Assembly: GCF_025753855.1 (NCBI RefSeq)
Contig: NZ_JAOWPT010000003.1
Span: forward strand, 434,001 to 498,000
DNA: 64,000 nt
Direction: 5' to 3'
Source: Mesorhizobium sp. ZC-5
GTDB lineage: Bacteria > Pseudomonadota > Alphaproteobacteria > Rhizobiales > Rhizobiaceae
Part shown: positions 18,160-27,119 of the stretch, in pieces
Position numbering within the stretch: the stretch's first letter is position 1
Layout: every line of letters begins with the position of its first letter
Program-made: the position numbers and the translations under genes
The notes under the pieces: generated by a model
Seen by the model: only the letters and a program-made list of their open reading frames with translations
Databases searched by the model: none
What the model was told of the DNA's origin: nothing

Positions 18160-19926
18160 TCAATCGCCGAGAGCTACTCCCTCCCGGCGCGGATCGGCGC
18201 CACCTTCCAGCCCCTCCGGGGTGATCGCCACGCCGTGCAGGCCGGAATTCAGGTCCTTCACCGCGACTTTGAAGCCCAGAGCCTCGAGGTCCTTGGCGAG
18301 TTTTTCGGCGCTCGTCCCCTTTTCGAGGTCGTAGGGACCGAACCTGTTGACGAAATGCGGCATCGAGATCGCGGCCTGCATGTCCATCTTCCAGTCGATC
18401 AGGCCGATCAGCGTGTTCGCGACGTAGGAGATGATGTTGCTGCCGCCCGGCGAGCCGAGCGCGAAGACCGCCTTGCCATCCTTGAGCACGATGGTCGGCG
18501 CCATCGATGAGCGCGGCCTTTTGCCGGGCTCCACCCGGTTGGCGACAGCCTCGCCATCCTCGACTGGCGAGAAGGAGAAGTCGGTGAGTTCGTTGTTGAG
18601 CAGGAAGCCGCCTGTCATCAACCGCGAGCCGAATCCATTCTCGATCGTCGTGGTCATCGAGGCGATGTTGCCTTTCTCATCGACGATCACGAAATGCGAT
18701 GTCGAAGGCATTTCGAACGCGGCGCTGTCGATGCGCAGTTCGGCTTTTTGCCAGGGTGGGTCGCCTGCGCTCGCATCATCCTCACCGAGCGCCGTCGGGC
18801 GGCGAAGCAGGGCGGAGCGCGCCTTCAGGTACTCGGCGTCGAGCAGCCCCTCCGGCAGGGAGACGAAATCGCTGTCGGCGACGTAGCGCCCCCGGTCGGC
18901 GAAGGCGAGGCGGGTGGCATCACCGATCAGCCGCCAGGCCTCCGGATCGTCCGGACCGAGAGGTGCGATGTCGAAAGGTTCGAGCAGGCCGAGAATCTGC
19001 CCGATGGCCACGGCTCCGGAAGACGGCGGCCCCATGCCGCAGACCTCGTAGCCGCGATAGGGCGCGCAGACGGCCGGGCGCTCCTTGACCTTGTAGACAG
19101 CCATGTCGTCGAGAGTCAGCAAGCCGGGATTGGTCGGGTGAGAACGCACCGTCTCGACGATTTTTGCCGCGATAGGGCCTTCATAAAATGCATCGGCTCC
19201 TTCCGACGCGACGGTCCTCAGCGTCGCGGCGTAGTCCGGATTGCGTAGATTATGCCCGGCGGGCAAGGGCGAGCCGTCCGGCGCGAAGAAATAGGCGCGG
19301 GCGCCGGGATCCTCGTTGAGCCTTTCGCCTTCATCGGCAAGCAGCGCCGCCAGGCGAGGGGAGACGGCAAAACCCGCGTCGGCGAGGCTGATCGCCGGCT
19401 CGAAAAGCGACTGCCATGGCCGTGTGCCGTAGCGCCGGTGAACGGTTTCGAGGAGCCGCGGCACGCCGGGCACGCCGACGGAGCGACCACCGACAACTGC
19501 GTCGAAGAATTCGAGCGGTTTGCCGTCCTTGCCGAGGAAGAGCGCGGGGGTCGCCGTGGCCGGAGCGGCTTCGCGTCCGTCGAAGGTGGTGATCTTCTGG
19601 CTGTCGGCGTCATACCAGACGAGGAAGGCGCCGCCGCCCATGCCCGAGGATTGCGGCTCGACAAGCCCGAGCATCGTCTGCACCGCGATAAGGGCGTCCG
19701 CCGCATTTCCACCTGCCCGCAAAACATCGAGCCCGGCCTGCGTCGCGATCGGGTTGGCGCTGACCACCATCTGGCGCTTGGCGTGCACCAACTGTTTGGC
19801 GGCGACGCCGCTGGCGGCTTCCGGCGCAACGGTGTCGGTCGCCTGCTGGGCAAACGAGGCATTTGTCCATAGCGCCGCCGCCGCGGCGATCGACAAAGCC
19901 GCGGCCCATCTTGTCGGTGATATCAT
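18160..19926 (-). CDS. ggt: Gamma-glutamyltransferase (glutathione hydrolase), periplasmic
   Basis: 588 residues from the ATG at 19926, which has GGAGGAG 8 bases upstream; a GTG at 19935 is too close to that site. A signal peptide is seen at residues 1-27 (ending SFAQQ). The autoprocessing threonine is in PSTSHFVIVD (Thr409), and GSRLMTGGFLLNNELTDF and RPRSSMAPTI are conserved elements. The precursor cleaves itself into two subunits and hydrolyses or transfers the gamma-glutamyl group of glutathione. It follows lipB by one base and is likely co-transcribed with it. Confidence 0.93.
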   Translation of the reverse strand: MISPTRWAAALSIAAAAALWTNASFAQQATDTVAPEAASGVAAKQLVHAKRQMVVSANPIATQAGLDVLRAGGNAADALIAVQTMLGLVEPQSSGMGGGAFLVWYDADSQKITTFDGREAAPATATPALFLGKDGKPLEFFDAVVGGRSVGVPGVPRLLETVHRRYGTRPWQSLFEPAISLADAGFAVSPRLAALLADEGERLNEDPGARAYFFAPDGSPLPAGHNLRNPDYAATLRTVASEGADAFYEGPIAAKIVETVRSHPTNPGLLTLDDMAVYKVKERPAVCAPYRGYEVCGMGPPSSGAVAIGQILGLLEPFDIAPLGPDDPEAWRLIGDATRLAFADRGRYVADSDFVSLPEGLLDAEYLKARSALLRRPTALGEDDASAGDPPWQKAELRIDSAAFEMPSTSHFVIVDEKGNIASMTTTIENGFGSRLMTGGFLLNNELTDFSFSPVEDGEAVANRVEPGKRPRSSMAPTIVLKDGKAVFALGSPGGSNIISYVANTLIGLIDWKMDMQAAISMPHFVNRFGPYDLEKGTSAEKLAKDLEALGFKVAVKDLNSGLHGVAITPEGLEGGADPRREGVALGD

Positions 19927-19927
19927 T

Positions 19928-20686
19928 TCAGGCACTCCTCCGCTCGGGTAAGGTTGTGCCCCCCAGTTCCAGAATTTGTTCCGCCGGCCCGAAGATCTCC
20001 TCGAACGACGACTTCAAGGCCATATCGACATCGGCCAGCGTTACGGGCAGACCGAGATCGACCAGGCTCGTCACCCCATGGTCGGCGACGCCGCACGGCA
20101 CGATGCCGCCGAAATGCGACAGGTCCGGTTCGACATTGATGGCGATGCCGTGGAAAGACACCCAACGCCGCAGACGAATGCCTATGGCGGCGATCTTGTC
20201 CTCGGCCGGCGACCCATCCGGCAGCGGCGGCCGGTCGGGCCTGACCACCCAGACGCCGACCCGGTCCTCGCGCCGCTCGCCCTTCACGTTGAAGCTTTCG
20301 AGCGTGCGGATGATCCAGCCTTCCAGCGCGGCGACGAAGGCGCGCACGTCTTCGCGCCTCCGCTTGAGGTCGAGCATCACGTAGGCCACGCGCTGGCCGG
20401 GGCCATGATAGGTGTATTCGCCGCCGCGTCCGGCGTCGAAGACGGGAAACCGGTCCGGATCGATCAGGTCGGCGGGGCGGGCGCTGGTTCCGGCGGTATA
20501 AAGCGGCGGATGCTCGATCAGCCAGACCATTTCCGGCGCTGTTCCGTCGCGGATGGCCGCGGCGCGCGCCTCCATCACGGCAAGTGCGCGCGGATAGGGA
20601 ACGAGCCCGTCTTCGATCCGCCATTCGACGGGCGCCGAGCCGGGCAGGGGCAGGAATGATGCGGTGATCTGGTCGCGTCCGGGCAT
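19928..20686 (-). CDS. lipB: Octanoyl-[acyl-carrier-protein]:protein N-octanoyltransferase
   Basis: 252 residues from the ATG at 20686. LipB moves octanoate from acyl carrier protein to lipoyl domains, the first step of lipoate synthesis. The signature [12 protein letters not shown] is at 87-98, and the catalytic pair is Lys164 (DKIAAIGIR) and Cys198 (GGIVPCGV). A longer frame to 20728 adds fourteen residues without a good ribosome site. LipA is not in the window. Confidence 0.95.
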   Translation of the reverse strand: MPGRDQITASFLPLPGSAPVEWRIEDGLVPYPRALAVMEARAAAIRDGTAPEMVWLIEHPPLYTAGTSARPADLIDPDRFPVFDAGRGGEYTYHGPGQRVAYVMLDLKRRREDVRAFVAALEGWIIRTLESFNVKGERREDRVGVWVVRPDRPPLPDGSPAEDKIAAIGIRLRRWVSFHGIAINVEPDLSHFGGIVPCGVADHGVTSLVDLGLPVTLADVDMALKSSFEEIFGPAEQILELGGTTLPERRSA

Positions 20687-20812
20687 GCTGATTTCCGCTT
20701 TTCCCACATATGGCGGCAAAGCGCGCAAACGTCCAGTTTGAGGTTTCGGGCCACCGCCTCATGCCCCGGCCTTTTCCCGGCAAACCCGCGGGAATTAATG
20801 CGTGCGGCGCAC

Positions 20813-20840
20813 TTGTTTCGCTGGAAACGATTTGCTACAT
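20813..20840 (+). promoter_or_regulatory. Promoter of tRNA-Leu
   Basis: TTGTTT (20813-20818) and CTACAT (20835-20840), 16 bases apart, fit the alphaproteobacterial housekeeping pattern and lie 37 bp upstream of the tRNA. Confidence 0.5.
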
Positions 20841-20876
20841 GCCGCGGGCCGGTGCGAGCCGGTTCTTTCGTGACGT

Positions 20877-20961
20877 GCGGTCGTGGCGGAATTGGTAGAC
20901 GCGCAGCGTTGAGGTCGCTGTGGGGCAACCCGTGGAAGTTCGAGTCTTCTCGACCGCACCA
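20877..20961 (+). tRNA. tRNA-Leu (anticodon GAG)
   Basis: The acceptor GCGGTCG (20877-20883) pairs with CGACCGC (20951-20957), followed by ACCA, so CCA is encoded. The anticodon stem CAGCG/CGCTG holds loop TTGAGGT, giving anticodon GAG, which reads CUC and CUU. A long variable arm, GTTCGAGTC in the T arm and a length of 85 confirm a class II leucine tRNA. Confidence 0.97.
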
Positions 20962-21169
20962 TCACCTTCCTCAACAGCCAGGATTTTGCGACGGTCGCCT
21001 TCACCGTGCGGCGGACGCATTTGCTTTTGTATTCCGCGACGCCGCGCGATAGGAGTGGTGTGGATTCGTCGGGCAACGCCGCGCGTCCGAGCCGACTTGC
21101 AGAAGCTGCTCTAACACTTTGAATCTGCGTGATCCTGGGGCACGCACTGGAACCGGACGGGAGAAGCCG

Positions 21170-22588
21170 TTGAAAGGCCAGGAAGAGCAGGCGCTAGGCG
21201 CCGAAGCACCCGACGCTATCCCCGCCGACATCTACGGCGAAGACGGGGCGATCCGCGCTTCGTTCCTCGCCCATATCGGCGCCGCGATCGCCGACCGCGA
21301 CACGCTCACCCTGAAACGGGACGTCATCGACCTGCACCAGTCCGAGCTTGGCGACCTGCTCGAAGCCTTGCTGCCGGAGCAGCGGCGCGCGCTGGTCGAA
21401 CTGATGGGCTCGGATTTCGACTTTTCCTCGCTGACGGAAGTCGACGACGCGATCCGTCTCGACATCGTCGACAGCCTGCCCAACGACCAGATCGCCCAGG
21501 CTGTCCAGGACCTCGATTCCGACGATGCTGTCTACATCCTCGAGGACCTCGACGAGGAGGACCAGGAAGAAATCCTCGCCCAACTCCCGTTCACCGAGCG
21601 GGTCAGGCTGCGTCGTGCGCTCGACTATCCGGAGGAGACGGCCGGTCGACGGATGCAGACCGAGTTCGTCGCGGTGCCGCCGTTCTGGACCGTCGGCCAG
21701 ACCATCGACTATATGCGCGAGGATCAGAATCTGCCTGATCATTTCAGCCAGATCTTCGTCATCGATCCGACCTTCAAGCTCCTCGGCGCCGTCGACCTCG
21801 ACCAGATTCTGCGCACCAAGCGGACGATCAAGATCGAGGAGGTCATGCATGAGACCCGCCACGCCATACCGGCCACCATGGACCAGGAGGAGGCAGCGCG
21901 CGAGTTCGAACAGTACGACCTCCTGTCCGCCGCCGTCGTCGACGAGAACGAGCGGCTGGTCGGCGTTTTGACCATCGACGACGTCGTCGACGTCATCCAG
22001 CAGGAAGCTGAAGAGGATCTGCTGCGCATGGGCGGCGTCGGCGATGAAGAGCTTTCCGACACGGTGCTCGACACGTCGCGTTCGCGAGTGCCGTGGCTGC
22101 TCGTCAACCTCGCAACGGCGTTTCTGTCGGCAACCGTGATCAGCCTGTTCGGCGCAACCATCGAGCAGATGGTGGCGCTGGCCGCGCTGATGCCCATCGT
22201 CGCCTCGCTCGGCGGCAATGCCGGCACCCAGACGATGACGGTCACCGTGCGTGCGCTGGCGACCAAGGACCTCGACATCTACAATGCCGGCCGCGTCATC
22301 AGACGCGAGGTGATGGTCGGGCTGCTCAACGGGGTCGTCATTGCCGTGATTCTCGGCCTGATCGCCGGGGCATGGTTCCACAACACCGATCTCGGCATCG
22401 TCATCGCCTCGGCGATGGTCATCAACATGCTGGCCGCAGCACTTGCTGGCATCCTGATCCCGCTGGTGCTCGACCGCTACGGCGCCGACCCGGCGATTTC
22501 GTCGTCGATCTTCACCACCATGGTGACGGACGTCACCGGGTTTGTCGTCTTTCTCGGCCTCGCCACCTGGTGGCTGCGGCTTGGCTGA
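21170..22588 (+). CDS. mgtE: Magnesium transporter MgtE
   Basis: 472 residues from TTG 21170, which has GGGAGA upstream; an in-frame TTG at 21119 adds 17 residues but has no ribosome site, and no early ATG exists. Domains in order: N-terminal superhelical Mg sensor (acidic, LDSDDAVYILEDLDEEDQEE), two CBS repeats, then five membrane helices with PIVASLGGNAGTQT, the pore and ion-binding segment of the family. Cytosolic Mg binding to the acidic part closes the channel. It follows tRNA-Leu and is monocistronic. Confidence 0.93.
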   Translation: MKGQEEQALGAEAPDAIPADIYGEDGAIRASFLAHIGAAIADRDTLTLKRDVIDLHQSELGDLLEALLPEQRRALVELMGSDFDFSSLTEVDDAIRLDIVDSLPNDQIAQAVQDLDSDDAVYILEDLDEEDQEEILAQLPFTERVRLRRALDYPEETAGRRMQTEFVAVPPFWTVGQTIDYMREDQNLPDHFSQIFVIDPTFKLLGAVDLDQILRTKRTIKIEEVMHETRHAIPATMDQEEAAREFEQYDLLSAAVVDENERLVGVLTIDDVVDVIQQEAEEDLLRMGGVGDEELSDTVLDTSRSRVPWLLVNLATAFLSATVISLFGATIEQMVALAALMPIVASLGGNAGTQTMTVTVRALATKDLDIYNAGRVIRREVMVGLLNGVVIAVILGLIAGAWFHNTDLGIVIASAMVINMLAAALAGILIPLVLDRYGADPAISSSIFTTMVTDVTGFVVFLGLATWWLRLG

Positions 22589-22690
22589 AGCGGAAATCCC
22601 GCTGTTGTGACAAAACACACAGACCGCGGTTTCGCCCTCTCGTAGTTTGTCTGCACCAATTCGCATGCAAAGGATGAAAGGGTCATCTCG

Positions 22691-22891
22691 ATGTCAGCGA
22701 AGTTTTTTCCGGCAGTGCCAGACTACATTCGCGGTTGGTATCGTCTTCGTGCCAGGCGCAAGGCGATGCTGATAGCAACCGAAGAGATGAGCAAATCGCC
22801 AGATGCGATGCTCGACGACGTGGGTATCCTGCGCGACGATGTGACTTATGCGTTCCGGAATCACCGAAACCGGAATTTGCGGATTCGCTGA
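22691..22891 (+). CDS. Small basic protein, DUF1127-like
   Basis: 66 residues, rich in Arg. The plan resembles DUF1127: an aromatic/Arg start (YIRGWYRLRARRKAML) and a later LDDVGILRDDVTYAFRN that echoes the usual LxDIGLTRxD box, but it is divergent. ATG 22691 follows an AAAGG-type site. In other alphaproteobacteria DUF1127 proteins can be RNA-binding and act in phosphate and carbon metabolism; this is not shown here. Stands alone between mgtE and the MerR gene. Confidence 0.6.
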   Translation: MSAKFFPAVPDYIRGWYRLRARRKAMLIATEEMSKSPDAMLDDVGILRDDVTYAFRNHRNRNLRIR

Positions 22892-22963
22892 GGAAGACGC
22901 TCGACCGAGGCCGCTTCGGATTGAACCCCAGTCTCAGCCAAAGCTAGGCCGTCCGCCCAACAA

Positions 22964-22979
22964 TTGACTTTTACGTAAA
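22964..22979 (+). promoter_or_regulatory. Putative MerR operator / promoter element
   Basis: TTGACTTTTACGTAAA contains the 10-bp palindrome TTTACGTAAA (22970-22979), 42 bp upstream of the MerR start. It resembles the perfect palindrome at 56235-56250. Autoregulation is inference. Confidence 0.45.
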
Positions 22980-23021
22980 TGCCGTGCGAAGCTTTTCGCG
23001 ACTCGAACGGCAAGGCAGGCG

Positions 23022-23408
23022 ATGCGGGAATACTATTCGATCACCGAGCTGACCCGCGAATTCGACATTTCGACGCGCACGCTCCGCTTCTATGAAGACG
23101 AGGGGCTGGTGCAACCGGTGCGGCGCGGCCGCACCCGCCTGTTCCGGCCTTCAGACCGCCATCTGGTCAAGCAGATCATGCGCGGCAAGCGGCTCGGCTT
23201 CTCGATCAACGAGATCCGCGAAATCATCCAGATGTATCGTGAGCCTCCCGGCGAGGTCGGCCAGCTCAAGCTGATGATCAAGCGCATCGAGGAGAAGCGC
23301 GAGGATCTTCGGCAGAAGCGCCGCGATCTCGAGGAGACGCTGGCCGAACTCGATCAGGCCGAGGAATCCTGCGTCGAACGGCTGGTGGAATTGGGCGTCA
23401 ACACCTGA
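23022..23408 (+). CDS. MerR-family transcriptional regulator (LiuR-like)
   Basis: 128 residues. The N-terminal winged helix starts YSITELTREFDISTRTLRFYEDEGL, with the wing VRRGRTRLF, then a long coiled coil (residues about 75-120: IKRIEEKREDLRQKRRDLEETLAELD). There are no metal-binding cysteine pairs; the single Cys near the end is unlikely to bind a metal alone. This form resembles LiuR/PhaR-like regulators of acyl-CoA or branched-chain catabolism. No liu genes are nearby. Candidate sites are its own promoter and 56235-56250. Confidence 0.85.
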   Translation: MREYYSITELTREFDISTRTLRFYEDEGLVQPVRRGRTRLFRPSDRHLVKQIMRGKRLGFSINEIREIIQMYREPPGEVGQLKLMIKRIEEKREDLRQKRRDLEETLAELDQAEESCVERLVELGVNT

Positions 23409-23411
23409 CCG

Positions 23412-23888
23412 CTAGATCCAGCGGCGCACGCGCTTGGCGTAGTCGCGGTACCTTTTCCCGAATCGTATTTCGAGATGCCGTTCCTCGCGTTCGATCGCCA
23501 GCTTTTGCGTCAGGAACGCGGCGATGAGGCCCAGCGGAAAGAACCAGACGATCTGCGACATCAGCCCTGCGCCGAACATCAGCATCGTGTTGGCGAGATA
23601 GATGGGGTTGCGGCTGAAGGAGAACGCTCCGTTCGTCACCAGATGTTCCGAGCCGCGGTGCGGCATCACCGTGGTTTTCGCCCGCTGCAAGGTGCGGATC
23701 GCCGAAACATCGATGGCGACCACGCCGATGATCAGCAGCCCGCCGCCGGCAAACAGGATGTCGGAGAGCGGCGGCCCGATGAACGGCAGCGGATAGGCCA
23801 AGTGGAGCACGATGCTCGCCGCGATTGCCGCGAGGTAGATCAATGGCGGCCAGGGCAAGCGGTTGGGCCGCGCCTGAATCTCGGTCAT
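23412..23888 (-). CDS. Isoprenylcysteine carboxyl methyltransferase (ICMT/PEMT)-like membrane protein
   Basis: 158 residues from ATG 23888, which overlaps the stop of the upstream gene (ATGA); a longer frame to 23933 is less likely. Four helices are predicted, and the C-terminal half has HLVTNGAFSFSRNPIYLANTMLMFG followed by EERHLEIRFGKRYRDYAKRVRRWI, the SAM-binding pattern of the ICMT/PEMT superfamily. Bacteria lack CAAX prenylation, so the real substrate is unknown; a lipid or small molecule is likely. Coupled to the acyltransferase upstream. Confidence 0.85.
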   Translation of the reverse strand: MTEIQARPNRLPWPPLIYLAAIAASIVLHLAYPLPFIGPPLSDILFAGGGLLIIGVVAIDVSAIRTLQRAKTTVMPHRGSEHLVTNGAFSFSRNPIYLANTMLMFGAGLMSQIVWFFPLGLIAAFLTQKLAIEREERHLEIRFGKRYRDYAKRVRRWI

Positions 23889-24874
23889 TGGATCGCCCCC
23901 CGTGACATCTTCTCGTCCGTTTCGGCCGTGCACGCCGCGGCCAAGCCCTGGACCTGGCTCGTCAGCGCATCACTTTGCTCGCCGGCGAACAGGCTGTCGA
24001 GCGCCTTTTCGCGTTCCAGCCCGTCGAGCATGCAGACGCAATAGAAGGCACAGAACTCTTCGTCGCGATCCGCGCTGCAGGTTCTTTCGCAAGCATTGCG
24101 GAACTCCACCTGCGGCGTGACGCTCTGCGGCGGCGAAATTTGCGAGAACAGCCAGACGCAGCCGATCAGCACCGGCTGGTGGACAAGGTAGAAGGCAAGG
24201 CTGTGGCGGCCGGCAAAGGCGAGGGGCCAGGACCATCGGCCGGGAACAATGCCGGCCAGCCGGGCAAACAGCCCGGTGGTTTCGGCAATCCTGGCCGCGG
24301 CGATGCCCAGAAGCACGGCGCCGAACCATGGAAACAACGGCACGTAGTCGTTCGAGCGCGGGTTGCTGCTCGACAGCCCGACCCACCACCAGGCCGGATG
24401 ATCGAAAAAGGGCGAGCGCAGGTAATTGGGCGCGATGATGACCGCAACGGCCACCGCAAACGTGGCGATTGCCGGCAGACGCAGGAACAGCAGCCCGAGC
24501 AGGCTTGCCAGGGCGATCTGGTGGAGAATGCCGAAAAAGATGAAGCCGCCCGGCACTGCCAGCCAGGTGACCAGCGAGATGGCGAGCGCGGCCCCGCCGA
24601 CCATGGCGAGGCGGCGCAGGAAACCTGGCCAGCGGATGCCCCTGGCGTGCCCGAGGAACAGGCTGACGCCGACCAGGAACAGGAAGCTGGAGGCGATGCA
24701 GCGGGCGAACAGTCGCCAGCCGCCGACTGCGGTGTAGCCTGGATCGGCGTAGCCGAAAAACTCGAGGTCCCAGGTGAAATGATAGATCGCCATCGCCACC
24801 AGCGCGGCGCCGCGGGCGAGGTCGATTATCGGAATACGCCCCCTGGGCGGCATTGACGCTGGTTTGGAATCCAT
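23885..24874 (-). CDS. DUF1624 / heparan-alpha-glucosaminide N-acetyltransferase-like membrane acyltransferase with Cys-rich tail
   Basis: 329 residues from ATG 24874 with AGGAAGG upstream. The first 245 residues form a multi-helix membrane domain: RIPIIDLARGAALVAMAIYHFTWDLEFFG is the DUF1624 N-terminal signature, with the likely catalytic His, and later AFAGRHSLAFYLVHQPVLIG. Residues 250-329 are a soluble tail with twin CX3C (Cys262/266 and Cys275/279), plus Cys281 and Cys315. The tail may face the periplasm and form disulfides; this is inference. Overlaps the ICMT-like gene by ATGA. Confidence 0.85.
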   Translation of the reverse strand: MDSKPASMPPRGRIPIIDLARGAALVAMAIYHFTWDLEFFGYADPGYTAVGGWRLFARCIASSFLFLVGVSLFLGHARGIRWPGFLRRLAMVGGAALAISLVTWLAVPGGFIFFGILHQIALASLLGLLFLRLPAIATFAVAVAVIIAPNYLRSPFFDHPAWWWVGLSSSNPRSNDYVPLFPWFGAVLLGIAAARIAETTGLFARLAGIVPGRWSWPLAFAGRHSLAFYLVHQPVLIGCVWLFSQISPPQSVTPQVEFRNACERTCSADRDEEFCAFYCVCMLDGLEREKALDSLFAGEQSDALTSQVQGLAAACTAETDEKMSRGAIQ

Positions 24875-24960
24875 GCCTTCCTGTTGCAGCGGTTTGCCGC
24901 CAAGCGCAAGCGCCGCACGAAATCCCGCGGTGAACGGAATATCCGAGACTGGAGACTGGC

Positions 24961-25791
24961 ATGCATGAAGTAGCGGCGAACGGCGCCAGGATTCCGGCGA
25001 TCGGGCTTGGCACCTGGACATTGAAAGACGACCAGTGCAGCGACCTCGTAAGCCACGCGCTGGCAGTCGGATACCGGCATGTCGATACCGCGAAGATGTA
25101 TGACAACGAGGCTGCCGTCGGCGCCGGCATCAAGGCTTCCTCGGTGCCGCGCGACGATATCTTCCTGACCACCAAGGTGTGGTGGACCGATCTAGCGCCG
25201 GCCGATCTGGAGCGATCCACCGAAGGCAGCCTGAAACGGCTAGGGCTCGACCATGTCGATCTGTTGCTGATCCACTGGCCGAATGCGCGCATACCGCTCG
25301 AAGGCACCATCAAGGCGCTGAACAGGATGCGGGAGAGGGGCCTCACCCGGCACATCGGTGTCGCGAACTTCCCGACCAGGCTGCTCGGCGAGGCGATCGC
25401 GCTCTCGGATGCGCCGCTGGTCGCCAACCAGGTCGAATACCACCCCTATCTCGACCAGACCAAGGTCCATGCCGCATGCCGCGCAGCCGGAATGGCCATG
25501 GTTTCTTATTGCCCGCTCTATCGCGGCGGCGGGTTGCTGGAGGAAGAGGCGATCCGTTCGGCGGCATCCCGCCTCGGCAAGACGCCGGGACAGGTCGTGT
25601 TGCGCTGGCATGTGCAGCAGGAAGGCGTCGTTGCCATACCGCGCACCACCAGGAAGGAGCGCCTCGTCGAAAACGCCGCGATCTTCGATTTCCAGCTATC
25701 CGATGCCGAGATGACGGAAATCAACGCGCTGACGAAAGCCAACAGCCGCATCTGCGAGCACGATTTCTCGCCGGGCGAGGGATGGGATTAG
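24961..25791 (+). CDS. Aldo/keto reductase (2,5-diketo-gluconate reductase-like)
   Basis: 276 residues, a single TIM barrel. The catalytic set is visible: Asp and Tyr in RHVDTAKMYDNE (about residues 39-50), Lys in LTTKVWW (about 72), His in LLIHWPN (about 105). NADPH contacts are expected in IPRTTRKERLVENA near residue 225. It should reduce aldehydes or ketones; the physiological substrate cannot be read from sequence. Divergent from the DUF1624 operon, with 86 bp between the starts. Confidence 0.92.
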   Translation: MHEVAANGARIPAIGLGTWTLKDDQCSDLVSHALAVGYRHVDTAKMYDNEAAVGAGIKASSVPRDDIFLTTKVWWTDLAPADLERSTEGSLKRLGLDHVDLLLIHWPNARIPLEGTIKALNRMRERGLTRHIGVANFPTRLLGEAIALSDAPLVANQVEYHPYLDQTKVHAACRAAGMAMVSYCPLYRGGGLLEEEAIRSAASRLGKTPGQVVLRWHVQQEGVVAIPRTTRKERLVENAAIFDFQLSDAEMTEINALTKANSRICEHDFSPGEGWD

Positions 25792-25902
25792 GCCACGCAT
25801 CGGCGATAGGTTGACGCTTCGCATTTCGGCCTGACAGCGTCGGTTTCCTGTTAACGCACTGCTACTTGCCGGGCCAGGCTGGCGTCCGACTCGAACTTCG
25901 GG

Positions 25903-27108
25903 GTGGCAGTGGCAACGCAGGTCCGGCATCCAATATGGCTACCGGCCGTGCGGCCGGCGGGAGCGCGCACCTTCGCCAGCCTCTATGCCCTGGAATCGTT
26001 CGCGCGGGCTTCGGTGGCCAGCGTCATTCCGATCCAGGCCTACGAAATCCTGCAAAGCGAGCAGGCCGTATCGCTGCTTTATACGATCGTGGCGCTGATC
26101 GGGCTTTCGGCAACGCTGTTCATGCCGCTGTTGATCGAGCGGTTCTCGCGGCGCTGGATCTACACGATGGGCGTCTGCGGGCTGGTCATCGGCTCGGCCT
26201 GCTTCCTGACGCAATCGCTGCCGGGACAGATGGCTGGCATGCTCGCCCGCGTCATGGGCGCCAGCGCGCTGTCGATCACCCTCAACCTCTACATCATGGA
26301 TCACATCAGGAAGGCGGATTTCATCCAGTCGGAATCGCTGCGCATGGCCTGGTCGACACTCGCCTGGACCGGCGGCCCGACGCTTGGCGTGTTTCTCTAT
26401 ACGGAATTCGGCATCGCCGCCGCGCATGGCGTGGTCGCGCTTTTCTCGCTGCTGCTGCTGGCGCTGTTCTGGTATTTCCGGCTGAGCGACAACCAGCTGA
26501 TCCGCCCGGGCAAAACCCGCGCAACCAACCCGATCGCCAGCGTCGGGCGCTTCGTCAAGCAGCCAAGGCTGCGGCTCGCCTGGGTGATCGCCTTCGGACG
26601 ATCGTGCTTCTGGACCACCTTCTTTGTCTACGGGCCGATCCTCATGGTGGCGACCGGGCAGGGCAAGCTGGCCGGCGGCCTGCTTGTTTCGGCGGGAAAC
26701 GCCCTTCTGTTTTCCGCGCTCATCTGGGGCTGGGCCGGCAAGCGCTTCGGCGCGCGCAACACCATGGCGATCTGCTTCTTTGCGATGACGGCGGCGCTTT
26801 TCGTGGCAGGCTTCGCGGGCGAGGCGATGCCGCTGGTCACCGCGGGATTCCTGCTGGTCTGCGCGTTTTTCTGCATCGGGCTCGACGCGCTGGGCTCCAC
26901 CGCCTTCATGCGCGCCGTCAGGGCCTTCGAGCGGCCACAGATGACCGCCGTCTATCGCACCTATCTCGATCTTTCCGAACTGTTGCCGCCGCTGGTCTAT
27001 TCGGTCGTGCTGGCATTCTTCGGATTGGGTTCGGTGTTCGCCACGCTTGGCGTCTTCTGTTGCATCTGCGGCTTCTTCACCTGGCGCTATCTCCCGAAAT
27101 CCATGTGA
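25903..27108 (+). CDS. Major facilitator superfamily transporter
   Basis: 401 residues with about twelve hydrophobic helices. A GTG at 25903 (or 25909) is the likely start, since no early ATG exists. Features are the ERFSRRWIYTMGV loop after helix 2 and the AGKRFGARNTM loop between helices 8 and 9, in the places where MFS proteins carry motif A. No substrate can be assigned. It is convergent with the Rieske oxygenase, 11 bp apart, and preceded by a 110-bp gap. Confidence 0.88.
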   Translation: MAVATQVRHPIWLPAVRPAGARTFASLYALESFARASVASVIPIQAYEILQSEQAVSLLYTIVALIGLSATLFMPLLIERFSRRWIYTMGVCGLVIGSACFLTQSLPGQMAGMLARVMGASALSITLNLYIMDHIRKADFIQSESLRMAWSTLAWTGGPTLGVFLYTEFGIAAAHGVVALFSLLLLALFWYFRLSDNQLIRPGKTRATNPIASVGRFVKQPRLRLAWVIAFGRSCFWTTFFVYGPILMVATGQGKLAGGLLVSAGNALLFSALIWGWAGKRFGARNTMAICFFAMTAALFVAGFAGEAMPLVTAGFLLVCAFFCIGLDALGSTAFMRAVRAFERPQMTAVYRTYLDLSELLPPLVYSVVLAFFGLGSVFATLGVFCCICGFFTWRYLPKSM

Positions 27109-27119
27109 GCGATCGAAGC

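Noticed and set aside
19927-19935. GTG start for ggt overlapping lipB
   Set aside because: The Shine-Dalgarno touches the GTG; the ATG at 19926 has correct spacing.
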